Made by a program: the position numbers and the translations under genes. A stretch of DNA of 64,000 nt from DASYAN01 sp963727755 (GTDB taxonomy: Bacteria > Chloroflexota > Ktedonobacteria > Ktedonobacterales > Ktedonobacteraceae): contig CAVSHN010000023.1 in NCBI GenBank assembly GCA_963727755.1, positions 1 to 64,000 of the forward strand, written 5' to 3'. The notes under the pieces are model-generated. The model was not told the DNA's origin, did no database searches, and worked only from the letters and a program-made list of their open reading frames with translations. The stretch's first letter is position 1, and each line of letters begins with the position of its first letter. This document shows, in pieces, positions 56,570-64,000 of this stretch.

Positions 56570-59500
56570 TCACCGATCCCCGGCAACAGCAGTCTCCTCC
56601 AGCCGCAGCGAGAGCATATGCGAGACACTCTCGCGCATAGAAGTGCCATAGATTACCTGTGCAGCACTCATGGTTACCCGATTGTGAGTAATCACAATAA
56701 ATTGTGTTTGCTGTGCTAGGCGCTTCAGAATGTCGCAGAAGCGTGTCACATTTGATTCATCGAGTGCAGCATCTACCTCATCCAGTAGACAGAAGGGTGG
56801 AGGATTGATCTCTAGCAGCGAAAACAGGAGTGCGGCAGAGACCAGTGCTCGCTCACCACCGGAAAGTAGCGATAAATCTTGGACCTTCTTGCCCGGTGGC
56901 TGTACGATGACTTCCACGCCTGATGGCATGCTCGAAGGAGCTGGTGAGATCTCATTGCTACTTTTAGCTGCAACCAGTTCAAGGCGTGCTGTACCGCCAT
57001 TGAAGAGGGTGGTGAAATGTTCACGGAAGCGTGTGTTGACAGCCTGGAAGGTTAGTTCAAACTGGCGTGCCATCGTGAGATCGAGTTGTTCAATGATTGA
57101 GTGTAATTGCGAGGTGGCTTGGTCCATATCAGTAATCTGAGAGGAGAGAAAATCATAGCGTGTCTTTGTCTCCTCATAGAGCTGAGGTGCATTCGTATCG
57201 CATCCGCCCATCACTTTTAGTCGGTTACGTAAAATCTCAATCCGGCGGCGATAACGCTTGAGCCGTGCTCCTTCCTCGCTTGAGAGATCGTCTGTTTCTC
57301 CAGTATTTGTCACTCCAGCATGTCTACTAGACACAGATCCCGATTTATCGGGAGAGGAGGTAGGGACCCGATAAATCGCGTCCGTCTGTCCTCCAACGCG
57401 ATTTATCGTGTCAGCCTGTCCTCCAACGCGATTTATCGTGTCAGCCTGTCCTCCAACGCGATTTATCACCTCTGCCTGCCCTTCGACCCTGCTTGTCAGC
57501 TCCTTTGGATCGGAGATGCCCAGCTCTTCTTGTAATTGCACAAGTAATGTCTCTGCTGCATCACATGCTCGCTGGCTCTCTAGCAGCAGACGGCGATAGA
57601 TCGTTTCTTGTTGGCTCAGATTTTGCTGTGTTTGTATACGCTGTTGTTCCAGTGCTGAGATCTGCTGATCGATTTCTGCAATTTGTTTCTCGACAACCCG
57701 TAGATGATCTACCAATTCTTGCGCACAGGTATGGGCCACTTCAAGGGCAGAGCGATGTTCTGTTATTGTTTTCTGAAGTATCTCGTGGCGTTGTTCGGCA
57801 TCTTTTATACGTGCCACCTGTTGGCTGACCTGCGATTTTAAATCTTGTGCCTGTGTCTGCTGGGTTGCTAGCTGTTGACGTAATGACTTTGCCTCCTGGC
57901 GTTTGACCGCAAGTGCTGTCCGGGCGCGACCAAGCTCCTCCTGCTGGCGACGAAAAGTTGTAGCTCGCTCCTCCATCTCAATCTGCAACTCTTCGACCAG
58001 ACCAGTCATCTCACGTTGGGACTTTTCATGTGTACGAACACGTTCTTGGGCAGCTTGTACTTCTTGCTCTAGCCCAGCAACCTCAGCAGCTAGTTGTTGT
58101 TCGACAGAAGCAGCCATCCGTATTTCTGTTTGTAAACGATCTAGTTCTCGTTGTGAATTGCCGACAGCTTTGTTGACATCATTGATACGGTTGACAATCT
58201 TTTGCAGTTCTTTCTCGATTGTTGTCTGTTCAGCGCGTCTCCCTTCCTGTCCCCGTTGTATCTCGCTGATCAAGCCATTGATCTTATTGATCAGTGCCGT
58301 CTGCTTCTCTAACTGTTGAGGAAGTTCGCGCAGTTCACGTTCGTATGCTAGCAAGCCTTGCTGAGCGCCATCTTTGCCTGCTCCGCCTGTGAGCCAGCCA
58401 TCGACGTGAAGCACTTCTCCTTTGAGAGTAACAACCGATGTGAAAGGCAAATCGGTATCGGATGACATGCTCAGTTGCAGTGTCCAGGCTAGTAATTCAC
58501 TGGCGAAGTGCATAGCGCGTGCGACGACGCTACCACGTAGCATCCTGCGAAAGAGTGCGGTGTAGCGTGGCTCACACTGGACGAACTGCCAAGCGAATCC
58601 TAGAATATTGGCAGCCAAGGTAGGAGAAGTTGCCAGGAAACGCTGGAGGACTGCAATTTCAACTTGCTCTTGGATCGTACTTATTTCACTTGGTTCTTCA
58701 TTCCCTTCTGTGCGCTCTAGCCAGAGAACCATTACCTTCCCTGACTTTGTACTCTGGAGATACTCTAGGCATTGTCGAGCATCTGCGAATGTTTGTACAA
58801 CGACGGCTTGCATGTATGGCCCTAGAGCAGCCTCCAGAGCCAGTTCCATTCCAGCAGTAACCACACCTAGTTGTGGCACGGGACCAATTAAGCCGCGAAG
58901 CTTCCCTGCTGGGGCTCGTAACAGTGTACGGACGCCATCACTATATCCGCTCAGGTTTTGCCTCCAACTTTTGAGCATATTGAGGCGATCAGAGATGCTA
59001 CGTTTGTGGCGCTCTGCTTCGGCTAGTGTGGTCTTGAGTCGATCCATTTCCAGTTGTGCGTCGGCAATGGTTCTGGCTATGCTCTGCTTGCGCTGTGCCA
59101 CTTGCTGCTCTTCATTACGTGCTGTATCCAGTCGTGCACGATCTTCGGCAAGACGTGTCTCAATAGTACGCAATGATTGTTGGGCCTGAGCAATGGTATC
59201 GCGCCGTGCTGCTAACGTACGATTGCGCTCACCAAGTTGCTTCTGCAATCGTCCAAGCTCAGTTTGAGTCGAGCCCAGGCGGGCTTGGACCTGGACAAGG
59301 TTGCTTTGTGCACCACGCAGACGGCGTTCATCCATCTCATAATCTTTTTGTGCTTTGGCGACCTGAGCTTCCAGCGTGGCTAGGTTTGTGGCCCCATTAT
59401 CCAGAGCTTCATCAGCCAGATCGCATTGTTCCTCCAGATCAATGTTCTGCTTTTGTATGGCAATTAAGCGCTCGCGAAGCCGACGTTCTTCCTGCTGGAA

Positions 59501-60460
59501 ATCGTTGTGCTGACGTTCTAGTCCTACTACACGCTCTTCACTTACAGCTAATTCACGCTCTATTTTCTGAACAAAGTCATTTGCCTCGCTATAAGCCTTG
59601 CGAGCTTCACCAATACGTGTTTGTGCCTGATGGCGCTTAGCACGCAATGCATTTCCTTGCTCTTGCAGAGTCTTGAGTGTCAATTCCACCTGAAGAACCT
59701 TGCGGGATTGTTCTTGCTCATCCAATTCTGCACGTTCCCGCAGTATTCGCAATCGTCGCCACTGCAAGGCATACCACGAGCAGAGTACCTCTTGCAGTTC
59801 AGCATTCAGTTGTCCAAATTCGATAGCTCGGCGAGCCTGTTCAGCCAGAGGTGCCAGACGTGGCTCGATCTCGCTCACAATATCGCGAAGCCGTTCCAGA
59901 TTTTGCTCTGTCTGCTTGAGGCGGTTTTCGGCATCTGCACGTTGCACCTGAAATGGGCGGATGCCAGCGGCATCCTCAAATAACCCGCGCCGTTCTTCGG
60001 CACGCAAACTCAAGGCCGTATCGATTGATCCCTGACCAATAACCGTATAGGAGTCATGCCCAATCCTCGCTTGAGCTAGTAGCAGCAGGACGTCTTTCAA
60101 GCGTACTTTCTGCTTATTTATCAGATATTCGCTCTCACCCGAGCGATAACTGCGCCGAGTTATTGTAATTTCACTGTATTCGGAAGGAACCCAGCCTGTA
60201 CTGTTGTCCAGTGTCAACGAGACTTCAGCCATTCCAAGGGCCGCACGTCCTTGTCCACCGATAAAGATGATATCCTCGCTCTTCTTGCCACGTAGCTGGC
60301 GCATATTTTGTTCGCCTAGAACCCAGCGCATGGCATCGGCAACGTTTGATTTGCCAGAGCCATTTGGTCCAACGACAGCCGTGATACCTGAGCTAAATTC
60401 GAGCACAGTACGTGAAGCAAAGCTCTTAAAGCCAAGCATTTCAAGACGTTTGAGATACAT
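56570..60460 (-). CDS. smc: Chromosome segregation protein SMC
   Basis: SMC dimers fold and segregate the chromosome with ScpA/B. ATG 60460 begins MYLKRLEMLGFKSFASRTVL, the standard start; the frame extends 90 bp further upstream without family resemblance. Walker A is GPNGSGKSNVADAMRWVLGE. Two long coiled coils flank a hinge (GYSDGVRTLL, GLIGPVPQLGVV, near residues 500-620). The C-terminal head has LLSGGERALVSAALLFSL and CLLDEVDAALDESNV. At about 1296 residues it is longer than average because a repeat-coded insert lies near residue 1000. No rnc or ftsY partner is adjacent. Confidence 0.95.
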   Translation of the reverse strand: MYLKRLEMLGFKSFASRTVLEFSSGITAVVGPNGSGKSNVADAMRWVLGEQNMRQLRGKKSEDIIFIGGQGRAALGMAEVSLTLDNSTGWVPSEYSEITITRRSYRSGESEYLINKQKVRLKDVLLLLAQARIGHDSYTVIGQGSIDTALSLRAEERRGLFEDAAGIRPFQVQRADAENRLKQTEQNLERLRDIVSEIEPRLAPLAEQARRAIEFGQLNAELQEVLCSWYALQWRRLRILRERAELDEQEQSRKVLQVELTLKTLQEQGNALRAKRHQAQTRIGEARKAYSEANDFVQKIERELAVSEERVVGLERQHNDFQQEERRLRERLIAIQKQNIDLEEQCDLADEALDNGATNLATLEAQVAKAQKDYEMDERRLRGAQSNLVQVQARLGSTQTELGRLQKQLGERNRTLAARRDTIAQAQQSLRTIETRLAEDRARLDTARNEEQQVAQRKQSIARTIADAQLEMDRLKTTLAEAERHKRSISDRLNMLKSWRQNLSGYSDGVRTLLRAPAGKLRGLIGPVPQLGVVTAGMELALEAALGPYMQAVVVQTFADARQCLEYLQSTKSGKVMVLWLERTEGNEEPSEISTIQEQVEIAVLQRFLATSPTLAANILGFAWQFVQCEPRYTALFRRMLRGSVVARAMHFASELLAWTLQLSMSSDTDLPFTSVVTLKGEVLHVDGWLTGGAGKDGAQQGLLAYERELRELPQQLEKQTALINKINGLISEIQRGQEGRRAEQTTIEKELQKIVNRINDVNKAVGNSQRELDRLQTEIRMAASVEQQLAAEVAGLEQEVQAAQERVRTHEKSQREMTGLVEELQIEMEERATTFRRQQEELGRARTALAVKRQEAKSLRQQLATQQTQAQDLKSQVSQQVARIKDAEQRHEILQKTITEHRSALEVAHTCAQELVDHLRVVEKQIAEIDQQISALEQQRIQTQQNLSQQETIYRRLLLESQRACDAAETLLVQLQEELGISDPKELTSRVEGQAEVINRVGGQADTINRVGGQADTINRVGGQTDAIYRVPTSSPDKSGSVSSRHAGVTNTGETDDLSSEEGARLKRYRRRIEILRNRLKVMGGCDTNAPQLYEETKTRYDFLSSQITDMDQATSQLHSIIEQLDLTMARQFELTFQAVNTRFREHFTTLFNGGTARLELVAAKSSNEISPAPSSMPSGVEVIVQPPGKKVQDLSLLSGGERALVSAALLFSLLEINPPPFCLLDEVDAALDESNVTRFCDILKRLAQQTQFIVITHNRVTMSAAQVIYGTSMRESVSHMLSLRLEETAVAGDR
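57340..57490 (-). repeat. 30-bp tandem repeat and palindromes inside smc
   Basis: Units starting at 57391, 57421 and 57451 repeat CTCCAACGCGATTTATCG and encode INRVGGQADT in frame; flanking units are diverged. At its edge CGATTTATCGGG (57341) and CCCGATAAATCG (57367) form a 12-bp inverted repeat with a 14-nt loop. The core CGATTTATCG has the look of a dispersed REP-type motif. Confidence 0.8.
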
Positions 60461-60950
60461 TGCTTCATATAGTCCTTCCTGAAAAGATGAGGAATGTCGT
60501 TGAATAGTTCCGATAGTATAGGCCTTTGATACTAGCTCCGATATTACCACAGGGCTGTAATTTGCGTCGAGTTCCCTCGCTTGAACGTTGTGTAAGCAGT
60601 AGTATTTGAGGAGGGTAGTGGCTCATACTTCTACGAGCCGCTGCAAACGGCAGGGATGTCAGCGTGAGAGTGCAGTCGGTCCTATACGCTACTCGTTCAG
60701 CCTGATTTCCCACCTATAGTTGCCTCCCCGTATTTATGGAAAGAGAAGCTTTTTCGTTTGCAGTATGCTAAAGATGGAGTATTGTTGCCTCTTTGAAGAT
60801 ATCCTGTTTTGTTTGCAAAATGTCCTTTGGTTGTCCTCGAAAGAATCTCTCTTGTTGAGCATGCTCAGAAGAGTAGATTGGTAGTAGGAGGACTTTTGAA
60901 TTGGGCAACGTCCTTCTTCGATATTGCCATTAAAGAGTGGAGGTAATGTC
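60461..60950. other. Intergenic region between smc and a membrane protein gene
   Basis: No gene or clear promoter pair is supported. The genes are divergent, so both promoters must lie here. Confidence 0.4.
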
Positions 60951-61541
60951 GTGTTTCAAAGAGCTGTCGCCCTGGTATCACTTGTACTGGGTATTGGAAT
61001 CATTATCCTTGGATTGATCATAGGAAGTACACCTGATCCAGTCTCTTATCAGCACGTTGGTCAAGAGCCAATTGCTCGCTTCGTTATTGCACGAGATAGA
61101 ACGGAGTACCTGCAAATAGTAGGTGATCCAACGCTCTATATTGTCAATATCAGTCTCTTCTCGCCTAAAATCGATAGTCACTGGTTATTTTCACAGGGTT
61201 ATCAACAGGTTGGTATCATCTATGATAAAAATCAGTTCATCAGTGTTCATACCAAGGCCAAAGATACAGGGGAACTTATAGCGGGTCAAGGTTATCGTAT
61301 TGTGTCACTTACATTTATCAATGATGCAGGAGCGCAACAGAGATATGATACCGAAGAATACAAACAGCATCCTGACGATTATGATCTCGATTATTGGCCA
61401 ATCGGTCTAGCAGTGATCGGTATCGGAATTATCCTGATTAGGGCTAGTGCGGGTTTGGTAGAGCTTGAAGAGGGTATGCCCTCCTATCTCAAAGTGGCGC
61501 TTGACGGGCCGGTGGCGTATAGTGGTAGGCCGAAGTCTTAA
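60951..61541 (+). CDS. Membrane protein of unknown function
   Basis: GTG 60951 with GGAGG 7 nt upstream is a better start than the TTG at 60924. The 196-residue protein has a helix at each end (LVLGIGIIILGLIIG and YWPIGLAVIGIGIILIRA) around an exported domain of about 130 residues with RFVIARDRTEYLQI and YIVNISLFSPKIDSHWLFS. The soluble tail is EEGMPSYLKVALDGPV. No family is recognised. Confidence 0.65.
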   Translation: MFQRAVALVSLVLGIGIIILGLIIGSTPDPVSYQHVGQEPIARFVIARDRTEYLQIVGDPTLYIVNISLFSPKIDSHWLFSQGYQQVGIIYDKNQFISVHTKAKDTGELIAGQGYRIVSLTFINDAGAQQRYDTEEYKQHPDDYDLDYWPIGLAVIGIGIILIRASAGLVELEEGMPSYLKVALDGPVAYSGRPKS

Positions 61542-61572
61542 CATCTATGAAAATTCTCCTCTATTGTTTAAG

Positions 61573-62458
61573 CTAATCTTTTGTATCAAGAGATGGTTTT
61601 TGCCAAGGCTGACGGATATGTAGTTTCCAGGGAAACCAGAGGGTAAGGCCTAGCCAAGCAATCGACAAGAAGAGGAGGACTGCGCTGGCAGAGCCGAGGA
61701 AAGATGCACGTGATAGGAGGAAATGACACAGGATTACCAGGATACCGCCTAATAGGCTGGGAAAGAGGAGAGCTAGAAGTGGTAATGTGCTACCCAGACT
61801 TAAGAAAGCGCAACATATGAGTATAACTAAGGCCTTAGGAGACTTTAACCCTGCATGCCGAAAGGTAAAACTAAGCAATAGGCACCCAGGTGCTAATGGA
61901 GCACCTGAGAGGAAGGCAAGTCCCCAGATCTTCAAGGTATCTAGCTGCGCCAGTCCCACTGCGGAAAGGAGTGTATTCACCATAGACTGACCATTTATAG
62001 TGGCCCCATTCATTCCCGGCATGATTTGATTAATAGCTGTTTGTATTGGATCGGTCAGACCAGAGAGTGCGCCTATCAGCTTAAACATCCAGGGAAGAAT
62101 GAAAATATCCAGCGTAGCTGCACCAGTTACGAGAACCAGTGTGCCTAACATAAGCATCATCGCACCAGCCATCCCGAAGATGCCTGGGCGCAAGACATAT
62201 TGGAGATACAAACCAAACATCCCTGTTACTAGTATCAGAAACTCCCAGGATCACTATCCAGCTCGAAGGAACCCAGGTCGCAGCCAAAGGAGAGGGATTC
62301 AACGAAGCCTCCATGTATCCTCCGGTAGCAATTAAGCCGCCGAGGAAGAGTAGAATGCCACTAAGACGCGCAGATGCTTGCGAGAGTGCTTGAAGTGACC
62401 TACAAATCGATGAAAAAAACCGACGGATAGACCAAAAGAAGAGACGCAGAGACAACAT
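61573..62458 (-). CDS. Multi-pass membrane protein, one frameshift
   Basis: The first frame starts at ATG 62458 (MLSLRLFFWSIRRFFSSICR) and includes LSGILLFLGGLIATGGYME. It shifts near 62236-62245, where one extra T (GTTTCTG for GTTCTG) breaks WIVILGVLILVTGMFGLYLQ. The rest (61573-62220) has six more hydrophobic segments. The repaired protein has about 294 residues. No family is recognised; the membrane span pattern is clear. Confidence 0.65.
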
Positions 62459-63161
62459 TGTTTACTCCCTTATGCTTATCAAACTGTTCCTTCACGGTAC
62501 CAGCATAGAACATTTTATGCCTGTATATCCCTAAAATAGCAATAAATTTTTATGATGCTATATTTAAGGATATATCCTATGATGAGAGTTCTATGTGCCA
62601 ATATGTAGCCGAAGAGTCGTACTAGTAGAGATTCTAACTGGAGGGGCAGGGAAGAACAAGGGGGAAAGGGGGACAAGTCAGAAACTCTGATGCGGGGGAG
62701 GAATTGTCTGGGGATGTGGGGAAGACAAGTGGTGGGTTGTTAGCCAGCTTGTCTTGTGCGTGAGCACTCTCTTGCTCTCCTTTCTCTTTTGCTGCTATCC
62801 CTTGCGGGAAGCCGTTTTTGGTGGGAACGGCTAAACCCTCACTGGTTTCCCAGGTAATGTTCGCCTCGACAATGTTATCAGGCGGCATATTCTCTCAGTA
62901 CTGGCTTAACCCTTGTACACCTGTTTAACCGAGAGATTTTAGAGCTACAGGCAGGTAACGCACCCGTAGGTAAGAGCTTTAGCGCTTCCTGATAACGTAG
63001 CCCCGTTAGTCTTGCGACTGGTGGCTGAGTCTGGTCAGGTGAGCTTGCAAAACAACGTTAGAGCTGCTCGCAAGCCCATCCCCTTGTAGGGGATCGGGTT
63101 CCTGACGCTAAGCGAGAGCCAATAGGATTCTTGATGTTTAGCAGATCAAGGGCTCTTTTGA
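62459..63161 (-). other. Noncoding region with conserved-looking RNA structure
   Basis: A possible 84-codon frame (62634-62888) overlaps the motif and has no family support. The stretch contains the double-hairpin motif (62797-62850), a hairpin ATCCCC...GGGGAT near 63078-63093 on both strands, and several inverted short repeats. It may be the remains of a transposon 3' end, such as an IS200/IS605 tnpB end with its guide RNA, but no tnpB codons were recognised. Confidence 0.45.
62797..62850 (-). ncRNA. Candidate structured RNA motif (double hairpin), copy 2
   Basis: Minus strand: GTGAGGGTTTAG, AGCCGTT with loop CCCACCAAA and AACGGCT, then TCCCGCAAGGGA. It matches copy 1 at 21294-21346 in order, spacing and conserved blocks, with compensatory changes in the first stem. 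Confidence 0.45.
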
Positions 63162-63368
63162 CTATTGTGCAGGGAGCGCTGCGGTAGATGTCAGGAGTGC
63201 GTCCAGTGTCGAGCGGCGAATACGGTAAGCCTGACGGAGACCGCGATGTGGTAATGCAATCGCTTCAAGCACACCATTTTTGATCCAACGTCTCACAGTT
63301 GTATCATCTACTCGCAATTGCTGTGCGACTTCATGTACTGTGAGTAATTCTTCATTTACCTGTGCCAC
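63162..63368 (-). CDS. Excisionase-type helix-turn-helix protein
   Basis: The 68-residue protein is MerR/excisionase-like: LLTVHEVAQQLRVDDTTVRR, WIKNGVLEAIALPHRG and a basic wing RQAYRIRRSTLDALL. Such proteins bind DNA as recombination directionality factors or regulators. GTG 63368 has AGAGGT upstream. A neighbouring integrase or phage gene is not seen; moaA and noncoding repeat DNA flank it. Confidence 0.75.
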   Translation of the reverse strand: MAQVNEELLTVHEVAQQLRVDDTTVRRWIKNGVLEAIALPHRGLRQAYRIRRSTLDALLTSTAALPAQ

Positions 63369-63577
63369 GAGAACCTCTTTCTGGTCTTCTTATTTGTAAA
63401 TCAGACCCTTGTACTATTTTTTTGATTTTATAGCCATGTATGCGATGCATACATACTATCACTTAATCACGGCGGATATGCAATTTTGTAGGAACATTGT
63501 CCTAGATTTGTTGTGCTGTCCATGTGCCAGTAAAATAGCCGATCATAGCAGGTATGCGGGTGGTAATTGTACCCTTT

Positions 63578-64000
63578 TTATCCACCAATCATTGACATGC
63601 TACGGTTAGCTTGTTTAAACTGCTTGTCACCAATAAAGTGCTTCAGTTCTTTGTGGCGGACAGCCTGATGAAACGTATATGCCAATGTCTCATCATCAGC
63701 TCCCGAGCGGACAATTGAGCGAAGGTCAGTTTCTTCGGTGGAGAAGAGACATGTATGGAGTTGACCATCAGGTCAAGCTGATCACGCCGTGTGATGCGTG
63801 CAAATTTTTCGCGTATCAGTGAATCTATGCTCACATTGATACGCGTAAGGCCAGCTTCGGCCAGTCCTCTGGCCTGCTGTTTTAGCAGAAGACCATTGGT
63901 TGTCAGACTGAGGCTCCATAATCCTTCAATGCTGTGTAACAGTCGTACCAGCTCTGGTACATCTCTTCTCACCAAAGGCTCCCCTCCGGTCAGCCGGATT
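63578..64000 (-). pseudogene. moaA: MoaA (GTP 3',8-cyclase) with internal deletion, 5' end outside window
   Basis: MoaA starts molybdenum cofactor synthesis as a radical SAM enzyme. The visible part has LVRRDVPELVRLLHSIEGLW, TTNGLLLKQQARGLAEAGL, RINVSIDSL and RITRRDQLDL from the radical SAM barrel. It then jumps, with a frame change near 63755, to the family's C-terminal end HTCLFSTEETDLRSIVRSGA, VRHKELKHFIGDK and NRSMSMIGG, ending at TAA 63578-63580. Roughly 100 residues expected between these parts, with the linker to the C-terminal [4Fe-4S] cluster, are absent. The N-terminal CxxxCxxC motif lies beyond the window edge. Confidence 0.8.

Noticed and set aside
57320..57535. Plus-strand repeat peptides opposite smc, and a possible CRISPR array
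   Set aside because: The units are head-to-tail with no spacers between them, and they lie in frame within smc.
62634..62888. 84-codon frame over the second double-hairpin motif
   Set aside because: The similarity to the 21.3-kb copy is at RNA level and in different frames, so coding is not supported.
62459..63161. IS200/IS605 tnpB with guide RNA
   Set aside because: Tempting because of hairpins and position, but no tnpB catalytic motifs or zinc ribbon were found, so it is kept only as an open explanation.

Overview
The window looks like a chromosomal piece of a Ktedonobacteria-type Chloroflexota bacterium. This is an inference from gene content: many PD-(D/E)XK Rpn-like relics, a Uma2 nuclease, WD40 debris, an HNH-bearing group II intron, FHA proteins beside a RodA/FtsW gene, a Ser/Thr kinase fused to a beta-helix, and several PIG-V-like membrane mannosyltransferases. 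No database search was run.

Layout. 1-5.4 kb is a gene graveyard: a frame-shifted WD40 gene, three Rpn-like pseudogenes plus a fragment, a dead HigBA-type toxin-antitoxin pair, and a dispersed hairpin repeat. 5.6-10.0 kb holds mutS, with single-base frame breaks, and a convergent broken trehalose-phosphatase-like gene. 10.3 kb is a Uma2 gene. 11-23 kb is a long minus-strand translation and cell-wall cluster in the order nusA-ylxR-infB-rbfA-nrnA-[antitoxin, VapBC]-truB-ribF-fhaA-like-fhaB-like-rodA/ftsW. The toxin-antitoxin genes sit inside this otherwise conserved order. 23.4-28.5 kb carries menA, a small membrane protein, an intact IS1634-like element with a 6-bp target duplication, and a PIG-V-like glycosyltransferase. 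28.6-31.2 kb is a group II intron abutting the 5' end of a second, diverged intron. 31.4-37 kb has a lipoprotein, a 42-residue zinc ribbon and a branched-chain/acyl-CoA catabolic group. 37-43 kb is a cluster of four membrane glycosyltransferases made by duplication. 43-50 kb holds redox and stress genes, a NUDIX hydrolase, a broken Eco57I-type methylase and an FKBP isomerase. 50-64 kb has 2-oxoacid:ferredoxin oxidoreductase, tRNA-Met, the kinase/beta-helix protein, a HAD phosphatase, smc, membrane proteins, an excisionase-like HTH protein and a deleted moaA.

Two themes run through the window. First, otherwise well-conserved genes (mutS, biotin carboxylase, thioredoxin, YtxH, the methylase, a membrane protein) are broken by single-base indels in short homopolymers, so either base-calling error or real decay must be considered. 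Second, in-frame tandem repeats have expanded inside coding genes: 138 bp in the kinase, 30 bp in smc, 33 bp in the FKBP gene and 12 bp in an Rpn relic.

The most interesting unexplained signals are a double-hairpin motif with compensatory changes found at 21.3 kb (the infB leader) and 62.8 kb, the nested group II introns, and the kinase with a repeat-grown beta-helix.
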